From Puffinus mauretanicus (Eukaryota; Chordata; Aves; Procellariiformes; Procellariidae), in assembly GCA_023333565.1 (NCBI GenBank), contig JAJKFH010001865.1, positions 2,170,001-2,234,000 of the forward strand: a stretch of DNA of 64,000 nt, written 5' to 3'. The translations under genes were made by a program, and so were the position numbers. The notes beneath the pieces were generated by a model. The model worked only from the letters and a program-made list of their open reading frames with translations, was not told the origin of the DNA and searched no databases. This document shows positions 41,069 to 52,000 of the stretch, in pieces; position 1 is the first letter of the stretch; each line of letters begins with the position of its first letter.

Positions 41069-42020
41069 TAATGGACCCGTTACGCACAGTGAATTAGCGT
41101 CTGCAGTTGATTTTTCTTAGTTTTCCTGAGCATTTTCATATATGTAAGTCTGGAGTTCTTTACTTTCCAAATATTCTCATATCAGAGTCAGTCAGCCTGT
41201 TATATAATAGTTGAGTATCTGAATAATTGCCATTATTCATAAAACAAAAATCAGATGTCCACATGGCTCAACACATATCATTTGAACCTCCAAAACACCA
41301 AGTTGTTCTTTTTTCTTTAAAAGACCTTTTGTATTTTCCTGTGGGTCACACTCAAGTTTGCAAACATTTTTCTCTGCAACAAGGATATGAAAATATTTTT
41401 TTTTAAAAGCACAAGAAAGCAAAGGATGCTTAACTAATTATAAGAGTCAAAAAGCCAGGACTTCAAAAGCAGATCTAAGACTTCCTATATTTGAAGTAAG
41501 ACTGGATGAAGCCCTTCACCAGGGAGAAGCGCTGAGAATTTATGTTAAGGACCACAGGGTCACTGCTCCCGCTTTCCCCTACTCCAGATCTTGCACAAGA
41601 GCGAAGATTTATCTCCAGCACTGCCCCATGAAGAGGATGTTCTGTCTGAACTTGCCTCATTTAAGTGGGAGCGATTGCAATATATTACCAAAGATTAAAT
41701 GGACTTTTACTTGTACTAATAACAACATGAATAACTTTCTATTTTACAGCATCACTATTTCAACCCAAACTATTAGGTTTATTCAGCACACACACAGGGA
41801 CACGCCAGCTGAGCCTTGAAACTGCCCCTTTAAACCCACAGCACTTTCTAACCAGCACCGTATTTTAAAGGGGAAAAAGCTTTCCAGAAAAGTCAAATAC
41901 ATTCCAGCGACCGCAGATCTATTTTTTTTCCAGGCGACAATTTTCTTGTGGACCTAAATGCGCTGCTGAAACCTGGGGTGGGAAATGAACAAATTACAGA
42001 AAACTGCTCCCCCACTCCAG

Positions 42021-42130
42021 AAAAAAACAAAACAAAACAACAAAAATTTAAGTGAAAAATAAAAAAAAAAAATCAAGTAAAAAAATACTCCAGTAAAAAA
42101 AAAACCAGCCACAAACCAACACAAAAAGAA
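42021..42130 (+). repeat. A-rich tract bordering the CpG island
   Basis: About 110 bp made mostly of A runs separated by single C, T or G bases (aaaaaaacaaaacaaaacaa, a 14-base A run near 42,059-42,072, and a 10-base run near 42,095). It ends only about 50 bp before the GC-rich island begins. It may be poly(dA) of the kind that excludes nucleosomes, or a decayed simple repeat. Confidence 0.75.
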
Positions 42131-42248
42131 GCGTTAAGGAAAACTGTGAAGTTTTAAGTGAAAAGCAGGAGCCATCTAGGGGGGTGGCAGCGCGGTGGCA
42201 GGACGGTCCCCGCGGCGCAGACGGGGTGCGCAGGCAGTGGCCGGGGCG

Positions 42249-42512
42249 GGGGCAGGGGCAGGCGCAGGGGCAGGGGCAGGCGCAGGGGCAGGGGCAGGCG
42301 CAGGGCCAGGACCAGGGCCAGGGCCAGGGCCAGGAGTAGGAGCAGGAGCAGGGGCAGGCGCAGGGGCAGGAGCAGGGGCAGGCGCAGGGGCAGGGCGAGG
42401 GCCAGGAGTAGGGGCAGGGGCAGGGCCAGGGCTACGAGTAGGGGCAGGGGCAGGGGCAGCGGCAGGGGTACGAGTAGGGGCAGGGGCAGGGGCAGGGGCA
42501 GGGGCAGGAGGA
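42249..42512 (+). repeat. G-rich hexanucleotide array, about 44 units of GGGGCA and variants
   Basis: The tract divides without remainder into consecutive 6-bp units. The commonest is GGGGCA; variants are GGCGCA, GGGCCA, GGAGCA, GGAGTA, GGACCA, GGGCGA, GGGCTA, GGGGTA and CGAGTA. The 5' part has an 18-bp higher-order period (GGGGCA GGGGCA GGCGCA, three times), and the 3' part ends with five consecutive GGGGCA units. Because every change is a substitution, one reading frame stays open through all of it as Gly-Ala/Gly-Val/Gly-Pro and another as Gly-Arg. Runs of three or four G every six bases meet the usual pattern for G-quadruplexes. It lies about 470 bp upstream of the PIEZO2 ATG. Confidence 0.95.
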
Positions 42513-42574
42513 GCAGGCAGCGCCCGCCCAGCCCCCTCGCGGCGCGGCGGGGCGCGGCGCAGCCCGGCCCCGTC

Positions 42575-42583
42575 GGGGCGGGG
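42575..42583 (+). promoter_or_regulatory. GC box (Sp1/KLF-type site)
   Basis: GGGGCGGGG, the consensus core bound by Sp1 and KLF factors, lies about 400 bp upstream of the start codon between the hexanucleotide array and the exon. Occupancy is inferred only from the motif. Confidence 0.55.
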
Positions 42584-42705
42584 CGCGGGGAAGTTTCATT
42601 GCGCGGCGCGGGGCGCGCCGTGGGGTGCCGCCGGCTGGGCCCGCGCCGTCGGGGCGGCGGGCGGGGGAGCCGCTCCGCGCTGCCGCGCTGCCGGCGGAGG
42701 GAAGG

Positions 42706-42736
42706 AGGGAGGGCGGGCGGGCGGGCGGGGGGGGAG
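42706..42736 (+). repeat. (GGGC)n / poly-G tract
   Basis: Tandem GGGC units run into a string of G residues. It is another G-quadruplex-prone element within the promoter, and also matches overlapping Sp1-like sites. Confidence 0.85.
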
Positions 42737-42795
42737 CCCCGAGGGGGCGGGCGTGTGCGTGCCCCGGGCCGGGGGTGCGGCGCGGCGCTGGTTGC

Positions 42796-42822
42796 ATGGG
42801 CTGCCGCCGGGATGCGGCGTGA
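42796..42822 (+). promoter_or_regulatory. Upstream ORF 1 (8 codons)
   Basis: ATG at 42796 opens an 8-codon frame (MGCRRDAA) ending at TGA. It would lie in the 5' leader if transcription starts upstream of 42,796, which is not known. Confidence 0.4.
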
Positions 42823-42829
42823 GGCGTGA
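42812..42829 (+). promoter_or_regulatory. Upstream ORF 2 (5 codons), overlapping uORF 1
   Basis: ATG at 42812 encodes MRREA and then TGA, in a different frame from uORF 1. It has the same dependence on the unknown transcription start. Confidence 0.4.
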
Positions 42830-42872
42830 GGCGGCGCGGCTGAGGCTAGGCGAGGCGAGAAGGGGACGGGCG

Positions 42873-42914
42873 ATGCTCCGCCGCGGCGGCGGCTCCGCGC
42901 ACGGGCGGACCTAG
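42873..42914 (+). promoter_or_regulatory. Upstream ORF 3 (13 codons)
   Basis: ATG at 42873 encodes MLRRGGGSAHGRT and then TAG, 67 bases before the PIEZO2 ATG. It is the uORF most likely to be inside the mRNA leader because it is nearest to the main start. Confidence 0.45.
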
Positions 42915-42981
42915 GAGCGGCGGTGGCGCGCAGAGAGGGACGGCTCTCCGGGCGGCCGGCCGCGACCCCCGCCCCGCCGGG

Positions 42982-43045
42982 ATGGCCACCGAGGTGGTGT
43001 GCGGGCTCACCTTCCGGCTGCTCCTGCCCGTGTGCCTGACTGCCG
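42982..43045 (+). CDS. PIEZO2: PIEZO2 first coding exon (partial gene; N-terminus of the mechanosensitive channel)
   Basis: This exon encodes the first 21 residues plus one base of the next codon: MATEVVCGLTF, RLLLPVCL, then T and A. I recognise it as the conserved N-terminus of PIEZO2 (mammalian protein starts MASEVVCGLIF, then RLLLPICL). PIEZO1 starts quite differently. The ATG has a strong Kozak context (G at -3, G at +4) and sits in a CpG island. The exon ends G|GTACGT, a good donor; a phase-1 split after the first base fits the Ala expected next in the family. These residues start the first membrane segment of the blade domain. PIEZO2 is a very large trimeric plasma-membrane cation channel opened by membrane tension, serving touch and proprioception in sensory neurons and Merkel cells. 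No later exon is in the window, consistent with the very long first intron known in vertebrate PIEZO2. Confidence 0.9.
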
Positions 43046-46000
43046 GTACGTCCCTCCGTCCGTCGGTGGGTCGCCGGGCGGGTGCGCGTCCCGGGGCCGC
43101 GGGACCGTCCTCGCTGCCCGCCGGGCCGGCGGCCTGGGGGATGCTCCGCTGTCCTTCCTCGCGGCTACTCCCACATTCCGCTATTTTCCCAAGAAACTTT
43201 AAACTTCGTAGCTCACCCCTCATTTCTTATATATTGTTGTTGTTGTTGTTACTGTTCATTTTTTGTTGCTGTCCGCCCGGGGGTGCGGGGCTCGCACGTG
43301 CGGCGGGGCTCTGCTCGCTGCCGCAGCACCGGCTCCGCTGCGCGCAGCGGCGTGCGGAGCTCCGCGGCTCTTCGCTCGGAAAAATTGCCGCTGGCTTCTG
43401 TGCCCCGCTTCGCCCCGCATCCTCGGAGAAGGCGTGAGAGGGAGGAGGATTCAGTGCTCGCCCTCCGGGCGTTGTGGTTCATCTGCCGTGTTAGGGTTTC
43501 GGGGTACGTTGTAAAAGCGGGGAGTGAACGTCTTTTGGAAGGAGCAATTCTCTAATTTACGGAGGTTTTCAGGAGGGAGTTTTTTCTTATTCTGAGAGAG
43601 AGAAATTTCAGTTTATTAAATCGCGTTACTTAGCAGGCAGCCATCCAAGAAACGAATTATTTTTGGATGGAGAGCTGCGGTGTCCAGCCGTGGGTGAATA
43701 TGTTAATATTAATCCATGCCCTCCGCACAATTTGAAAATAAAGCTCTGAATAAGCAACGATTACTCGTTAGATCGGTAGGACGACGGGCTCGCCTCGAAA
43801 GTCGCGATTGCGGAGGGCGGCTCGGCCGGGCGGCCGCAGCTGGGGCTAGTGCCTGCCGGGGCGGTGGGGGGCTGCGGGGCGGGAGGAGGGAAAGCGGGTG
43901 CCGGGGATAGTGTGGAAAGAAACCCCTCGGCGGTCAGCCCCGCGCCGCGCATCCTCCGCGGGCGGCGGAGCGGTGCCGGCCGTACCTTGCGCGGCCGCCG
44001 CGGGGCTCCCGGGCTGGTCCCGGCCGCCGCCAGCCCCTTCCCGGCGCGGGGGCTGCGGGGGCCGTCTCCCACGCTCGGGGTTGCAGCTCTCCGGGCGGCC
44101 TCGCCAGCCTCCCAGGACAGGGCTGCCCAGCGGCGCCCCCGAAACACGCAGTCTGCCCGGGGCTTTGCCCTTGACGAGCCCCGTGGTGGCCCGGCCAACG
44201 CCTCGATCTCAGCATCTTCCCTCCAACCTGCCCGGGAGGTGCTCCACGCTGTCGCTCCAGGTGCCCTCCACTGCCTCCGACCTCTCCTCCGGGAAGCAGG
44301 ACGCGGGCCCCATCTGCAGCCCCGCCAGAGGCGTATGGGACCCGAGTGGCTCCCTGGTGCCTCGCGGTGTGCAGCCCCTCTTGCTTTCCTGGACTGGGAG
44401 TGAAAATGCACTTTTCTCCCCATCGCTTTGTTTGAGGTGGTGTGCTATTAGCGGGGTTGTATGAAGGGTGAGACGGAGGCAGCTTTCTAGCCTGCCACCA
44501 GCACCTGCACCTGCTTTCCGCCCTTTCTAAAGCCCGTGCCCCCCCTGCAGATGTCCAGCCCTGTGCTTGGTGGCCACCGCTGGGGCTGGGGAGGCCACAG
44601 TTCCCCAGGCCCACAGCAGCAGGTGTGGGGCACCCGCCTGCTTTGGGGCCGTCCCTGTATGACTGGGTGTCAGTGCCTTGGTGGCCAGTGTGTGGGAAAG
44701 CTGCGTGCGGAGGAGCTGGGTGGTGGTGGATGGGGCAGGCAGTGGATTGCCCTCGAGGCCAAGGCGTGGTGGTACCAGGCAGGTCTTTCAATGCCAGGGT
44801 TGGGCATAGGGCACCCTCTGTTTGAAACCTGTTGGGCCCCGTCCATATTTTCTTTAATCTTATGAAAGATGGTTCGATTATGGATGAGGATGAATTTGCT
44901 GGAAAGACACGTGGGGAGAAGGAAAGATTCTAGAAGATAAGTTGTGTTCAGGTGGCATTTGTTTATATTACTCCTAATAACATATCTAGTTGTGATATTA
45001 AAATAGAGGAGGTATTGTTCTTTCAGGTGTTCACTCTGGTTCTTGCCAAACTCTTTCTGTATCAAAACAAGTTCAGATAAAATCGTTTTGCTGTCCTGAT
45101 TCCTGATATTTAGTAATGCAGAGGTACTTTCGCATTGCAGTAATACCTCCACAGATGAGAACTGATGTTGTCATGAGTTGCTTATGGTCATAAATCTTTT
45201 TCATCTGAAGATTAATCGAAATACAAAACCTGAAGGAGGGACTTCCTGTCTTGAGTATGAAAAAGAAATCCCACTGCGGAGCTTTTGGTTTTGGACCTAG
45301 TGATCTTGTTCAGTTGGATTTGAGAGAGGAATCAGTAAATGGACAAACAGCTTTTCTCTTACCTTAATTTACTGTGTCTGTAGGTGTTATTCTTTTCCCC
45401 ATTACAGCTGTTAGCGGAGTCCTCACTAGGGTGAAACTTAGTTCAGCCTGCTTCACTTCTCCACTTTTCTTCCGTCTGCACCTGAGTTATCCCTGAACCA
45501 ATGCTTTCCTCCTTTCCAAAGCATCAAGGAAGTGTTTCGTGGGCTTCTGGAAAAAGGCTTTTTAGAGTTCATATATCAGAGTGATGTTTTTTTGTATAAC
45601 TTACGGTGAGGTTACATCCGCAGCTGAAAAGCTGCCATGAGGACTCACTGCGCAGAGTGATGCCTTGTGTCTCCTACCCCTGTCTGGGCAGTAAGTGTGT
45701 CTGGCTGTGCCAAAAAGGGTGGAAATACAGAGTTGTTCTTTTGGTTCAGAATCCGTGTGTGTGTGATTTTAAAACGATAGATTACTGTAGTTTCTTATTG
45801 TGGTATAATTTGCTTTTCTGTTTCTAAAAGTAGAAAGTAACAAGGTTGGAAAGCCCTGACGAGGTGTGTGGAGGGCAATGGCAGCTGTGGCAAACTCGTT
45901 AAACAGAACACATCTGCTAAGCCGAAAAATGATTCTTTAAATACTTTAAAAATGATTAAGGCTTTAAATCTTTAACTTTAAATATTTAAGTATTTTAAAA

Positions 46001-49000
46001 GTAAACAAAATTAAATACTAATACTTGTTATCTCTGCTGGTATGAAATACTTTCCAAGCATGGATTAATACCACCTAATTGAGAAAATAAAATTCATTAT
46101 AAGAATTTTTTAGGATCAGATCTGTAGCAATAAAGAGTGTAATCTTGTGCAGGTAGGACTAGATGTATCCATTTAAAACTCAAGAATTATGCATCTTGAG
46201 TGTCTACTGAAGATAGGAAATTTAACATGCAAAATGGAAGACTTCGGAGGTTGAAAAGCTGATTGTAGGCTTATGACTTCACAGTTGATCCACCATCATG
46301 TTATTTTCACAATAAAATCTTATGTTCGGTCTGATGTGAACCTAGAGCTTCAACGATAACTCACAGTAATGTGAAACTTCCTTGCAAATAAAGTACTGTG
46401 TTCTGTAATAAGACAGAGAAAGTTGGATCTGTTGTTGGGTGGGTTTTTTTTTGTGAGATTAGGGCAATGTGATATTTTCCTGTATCGTATAGTACAATGC
46501 TGAAAAAACAAGTAATAAAATGGGGGAGAGGGAGCTTTTGGCACTGGTGGTGGGAAGTGGGCTTTTTGTGGTTTGTTTTTTAAAGCTTGAGCCTTGGCAT
46601 AAACCTGTCTTTTTTTGTTACTCATATGAACTTGAAACATGCAAAACGTGATTTGTCTCTCTCTGAAGTAAGGCATCGGAACAATCTTTTGCTAATTGCT
46701 TTCTTTGGTTTATAAAGACTTGAACCACAAAGTTGCAGCTTACATCACTTGATAACAATTTTTAATTACTCTGCTTCCAATTGTTTTACTTCACACACAA
46801 TTCACTAGTTTTCTTTTAAGCAAAATATTATTCTTTTCAAATAGGGTGCTGGGAAAAAAAATGCTAGCGAGAACAGCTTTCTCTGATTTTTGACTGATGC
46901 TGCTGGATTGCGTGTTACCAGCAAATCGGCTCCGGTGAGCTAGCTGCCTGGCCCAAGCGCTTCCCAGAAGTTACACTTGCTTTCTGAACTTTTGAATTTT
47001 GGCCCAGATGAAGTAAGAATTATAGGAGCTTCTAGAAAGTTGAGGTTTTTTTTAGGAGGTGAGCATAGGTATCAGTGTTTGGTAAGTGATGGCAGGTAAA
47101 AAGAAAATACTTCAGAGTTTTTGTAGGTGACAGAATTCAGATATTAGTTGGAAGTTTTCACTTGTTTCTTCAAGCCGAATCTTTGAACTCCTGGCAAATA
47201 GCGGGAATTGCTTTTATTTCTCCTTTCAGTGACCATGATTCATTGGAATGATATTGAATGAATCAGAATGATCATCTCTTCAGGATATAAACGATAAAAT
47301 AGAGAATATTTTTTAAAGCATACAAAGTATTTTTAAAAACACGTAGATTCAGTTATTGGAAGTGCCTCAGTGGGACTGAGGTTCTTGTTCTGCCTTGGAA
47401 GGAAAAGGTAGATTCCAGCATGCTTGGGTGCTCTTTGACTTTTATCTCCAAATTAACAAGTATTGATGAAAACTTTGGAGGGGAAATACTTGCATTGCTA
47501 CATTAGCAGGTACTAAAATACTTTTAAAATTATGTGTTTTAAAGAGTATTTCAGAATCCAATACCTCCCTATATGTTTTGGTGCTTTGAATTATTACTAT
47601 CCACATTTTCTATAGATAGAGTTGGACAACTCTGTAATATTACGGCAAGTCTGTGGAGGCAGTGAACCATGCCATGGTTGGATTATTATTTTTTGGGTGC
47701 TTGTCGTTGATTTCACTGGAGGTGGCTGTTTAAAAATGATGGTACAATATGACATTGTGTTGCAGTTTTCAGGAGACTGAATGATTTTTATGTGCCAATC
47801 TGTACAGGTGATAAGGCAAGGTGATGACAAAGCAATTTGTGATGCAGGACCATTCAGACTAGAGGGTAATTTGCATAGTGACATATATGACAGTATATAC
47901 ATATGAATATGTGTGTATACATGCATATTTAAAAATGCTGACATATTTTTAAAGTTGAAGTAAACTTCACACTGTTAGCGAGAGCGCTGCTTATTATGCT
48001 TTAAAATTGGCCAGTTACTGAAAAAAAAAAAAGCAACGAACAATCAAACTGATGTGGGGTTTTTTTTTGTCATTATGGTGGCACTGGGGAATATTTATTA
48101 TGACGTACTGAGAAGAATGGTAGGGAACAGCATGAGAGAGATTCACATAGAATTCCCGTTACATTTTAAAACCCTGTTTTTGTCGTCCCAGAACAGTCAT
48201 AAAATGTTAGTCACAGCAACAAAAAGTCTAGGAACCTCTGCATTGATAGCATGCTGAAAAAAAAAAAAAACAACTTAGATGCCAGTTTGCACAAGAGATC
48301 CTAAAATGGCTGTTAGGTTTCCTTCCTCTCTTCAAATGTTTTAGAAATTTATCTGGCTTCTTTTATTAAAAGAAGTTTTGCTATTTGCCTTGTTCAATGG
48401 GAGCAGGTGAAAGGTGTCAAGGGGAAGAAATATATACAGCCTTGCAGGAGCAACATTTTCCACGCTTGTAGGCACGGAGTTAGATTTTCTTGTGCACAAA
48501 AAGCAAATGTCATTTAAGTCTCTGCGGCTTCCATCTTAGGTCCATTAAGATCCAGAGAGAAGTGTTTTGGGGAGGCAGCAGTCACCTGCAAGCACAGTGC
48601 TCGCTCTCTTCTGTAGTAGTCATCTCAGGTTGACTGTGTCTGCTTCCCCCTAGCATGCAGGCTGGGAAACTGTATTTAAAGATGCATCCTACAAAAAATG
48701 GGAATAAAACATCTCTCCTTAAGTCCTTACCACCTCTACTTATTTATCCTAACCGTTCTGTTAAGTGGTTTGAATCCACTTAATGGTTAAGATGAGACAA
48801 AAACAGAACCTATAAATTTGCAAGGCTTAGGGCTTGCCTGGTAGGTAACTTGTTCTACAGACAGTATTGAACTTGGGAATGGAAGTCAGTGGGAGGCAGC
48901 TGATTTAGAGAGAGTTACTTGGAGAAAGTGGACAACTTGCCTGGTGACTTGTAGAAGCTGGAAAGCATTTGAATCCTTTATTGGTAGTGGTGGAGCTCAT

Positions 49001-52000
49001 GGGTATCAGTTGCAAATCGCGTCATGCGTGGAATTCCCTCTCTGTCTTTTAAACACTGAACCATATTCTGTTTTTTTAATCAGAGCAGGCAGATCATAGA
49101 ATGAAATGACAGAACTGTATGTAATTTGGGAACAGATAACTTGTTGTTTTGGGGACGTTTCTGAGGGAGGTCAAGGAAGAGAATGGTACTGTTATTGCGT
49201 TTGTACATGTGTAGCCACGGTGCTCTTCCATTCCAGGTAATTTGCTAAAGGTCTGAAAATGTGGGAGACAAAAATTCTAAGACAGCAGGTTGGGGGATGG
49301 AGTGCAACAGTTTTAACCACTGAAGGACTAAAATAATTTTGTGCTGCAGCTTGTTCGTTTGGAGTAGTGAGTTGCAAAGGCTGGCAAAAGCAGACCAACT
49401 TCAGAATGGCTGGCGCTGCTAAAAAGCTCTTGAAGGGAATATCGTTAAATGGGTTGTATCTGAGAGGGGCTTCAAATGATGCAGTCCTTCATAACGGTAA
49501 AACCTTTTTCACATGCGTGTAAATCTGCTGGATGTTTGCACTCCAGCTTCTCTTCTGTCCATCTCTTTTCTCTTTCTCTTTTCACATTGAAACAATAGCC
49601 TTTGTGAAGCTGAAGTGTCTTATTTTGAGTATAACCTTTCACTTGAAGAACATCAGTAACTACTTTCTCCTCTTGGGCCGCAGCACTCTAAGAAACAGGC
49701 TATTTGAAACAGGCTGTTAGCAAGTACTAATTGGTGAAAAAGTCTGTGTAGTGAAGCAGATTGTACAAGCCTTTGTAATATCTTTAGGCGGTTCTAAAGA
49801 TACTGTAAGTATGACTTCTTAAGCTAGTAAAATGCTTTGGTTTTGTGGTTGTTTTTTTTCCCCTGTGCTGCAGCAGATTGGTCAATATTTGTAACTAAAT
49901 CAATCCAGGTTTGTTTTCTAGGGTAAAATATTCTTCTGAAACATTACTTTTATGATGGTCACAGCTCTTCATGCTGTCAGCTTGACAGATCTCTGAGTCT
50001 AAGCATGTCAGAAGCTGTCAGCATGCAGGTAGGAAGTTTTCAGAAAAAGTGCAGGTTATTTTGTCAGATAAACCAGCTTAAGATTTTGAATAGTTAAAAC
50101 AAAAAGCTCCACAAGTTGATTTATATAATGTCTTTATTTTGGTGTGTTTGTTAGAAGCGTACCCTTTGATGCATTACGTTCAGGATGTGGTTGAATTAAT
50201 GCACTTCTCTTCTCCTGAGAGTCTTACCTGTCCATTTCCCATCTTGAGTAGGCAGTTGTAAAACCTGAATGTCACATTAAGGTTGCTATTCTGTATCTTA
50301 ATTTCTTTTATATCTTTAATTCCGAACTGTGGTGTTAGCTTTGATAATATCCTGTAGCACTGATTTCTGTGGGTGAACTCCACTGTGAATAAAAAGGAGT
50401 ACTCTTTAATTCGTTTTCAGTTTGTTGCCTTAGTAAATAATCTTTTGGATGGGAAAAAGTATGTATAATCACTTAAATCAACAACAGTCTAGTGTTCTAT
50501 TTACTCTAACACTTTAGAATAACATTTGCAAGGCATAAAATCAACCATTAAGATTAACTGTAGAAATTAACAGCTCTGAGTTTCCTATCAATTGTCCAGT
50601 TCTGAAGAGAAAGGGATGAGGATTATGTAAATCCACCTTTCCCATAAATAAAGAGTTTTAGGACACTATACTTTTACAATTTGAATCATTAGAGTGCGCA
50701 GCGTAGCACTTCTCTGAGCTCATTCATGAAGTCTTCAGTTTGGAAGCTCTTTTGGAAATGAAGTAAAACTTAAAGAAGTGAGTCTGTGTGTTTGTGAGTG
50801 ATACACTAATCACTCCCTTTTTGGCAAAATATTATGAAGCACAGGATTGCAGACGTTACATACTCTGTCTACTGTTTCCAAGACACTAATTTGTTAATGT
50901 AGCTTGACAGAACCATAACTTAAAACTGAAGTATTTAAGTGGTATTAGAGTGAGGGTCAATTCTGCTCCTTGTTCAGAAGTGGCATGGGAGACTGAAAAT
51001 TGCTTTGTTAACAAATAAGGGGGTGTGTTCTGGATTCTCACTGTGCTGAAGGATATGCAAACCCTGCATGGGTAAAGAGATGCTAAACAAGTGCTGTCTT
51101 TTCTCTATTCATGCTAATATCATTCAATAAACTGTATGCTGATGGTTTTTTGATAAAAGACACGCTATTAGAGAAATTAGCTCTTGGGTAATTTGAGGAA
51201 TTTTGTAAGTCGTCTTGCTAGCAGTCGTGTTCCAAGTTGCAAGTATTTCTTCAGCCTTTAACTTTAGTTTAGCTTTTGTTAAATGCAGATTGAGATTGCA
51301 AAGGCTCAGAAAGGAATGATCAGTGAAACATATTGAGTAGCCAGTGTATCCCCCCACCTCGTAATCTGAAAGTAAGCCTTTCTCCAAATTGATAAACCTC
51401 CAACTGTAAAACATGATGCTGGTTACAGCATTACATATCACTGATACTGTTGATTTGCTTGTCTAGGAAATCACTTGCTAACCTCTAGCAAGCAAGTACA
51501 GTGACATTTACTCTGAATTTCCTTTTAATACATGCTCATATATTGGAAAATGTCTGGAACATGCAAAATGTTTGCATAGTAGCTGCACCTGTTTGTGTTG
51601 TGTTTTTCTTCCCTTGTTATACTTGTGGCTTTTTACGACATCTTTCAGAAAAGCAGTTTCCTGGTCACCGAGAATAGATTAATTCATAAGCCAAAGGCAA
51701 GTGAGGGAAATTTGTCTCCACAAATCCTGATTTATGTAGAAAACTTTTACTGCCATAAATAAATATTAGCTCATGTTGTCATTTTGTTGGCCTACTTCTG
51801 TGAGAGTATTGTTAGACAGTATTCATAGCTGTAATGTGATTTCTAAAACGTGTTTCAATTCATCCGTCCTTTGCTCAGTGCTTAGAATTTTAAAGACCTG
51901 TCCTATTACATTCCTTAATAACGCTGCATTTTTTTTGGTGAAGATCCATTCTTACATCCACTTCTACAAGAAGAAAAGAAACGATGTGTTTTAACCTTTG

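Larger units (their letters stand above)
34921..42020. other. Intergenic noncoding DNA upstream of the CpG island
   Basis: I see no exon or RNA gene. It contains a TA/CA microsatellite (39,041-39,094) and a 16-bp tandem duplication with an adjoining inverted repeat (41,037-41,083). Being closest to the promoter, this is where proximal enhancers would be expected, but none can be identified from single-species sequence. Confidence 0.65.
42180..44340 (+). promoter_or_regulatory. CpG island containing the PIEZO2 promoter and first exon
   Basis: Base composition changes sharply from AT-rich to strongly G+C- and CpG-rich at about 42,180 and returns gradually after about 44,340. Many GCGC, CGCGG and GGCGG motifs are seen, unlike the CpG-poor flanks. 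No TATA box stands out upstream of the start codon, as usual for CpG-island promoters, so the transcription start cannot be placed from sequence. The island extends about 1.3 kb into intron 1. Large open frames here on both strands (for example 43,761-44,423 minus and 43,849-44,403 plus) are expected from the rarity of AT-rich stop codons in such DNA, and I do not call them genes. Confidence 0.9.

Noticed and set aside
42158..42914. Long plus-strand frames encoding Arg-Gly and Gly-Ala rich proteins
   Set aside because: They are produced by the hexanucleotide array and CpG-rich DNA, one of them has only a GTG start, and they overlap the promoter and leader of PIEZO2. They are kept as a speculative finding and not called as genes.
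42982..43045. Possibility that the exon belongs to PIEZO1 or to a generic signal-peptide protein
   Set aside because: PIEZO1 begins with an unrelated sequence, while the EVVCGL and FRLLLP segments fit PIEZO2 residue for residue, along with the exon phase.
42982..43437. 151-codon continuation of the PIEZO2 frame past 43,045
   Set aside because: This is read-through into the intron; the good donor GTACGT and the family sequence both require splicing at 43,045.
43761..44791. Large overlapping frames on both strands in the intronic half of the CpG island
   Set aside because: Stop codons are rare in GC-rich DNA. All frames overlap each other, are low-complexity Pro/Arg/Ala/Gly translations and have no domain.
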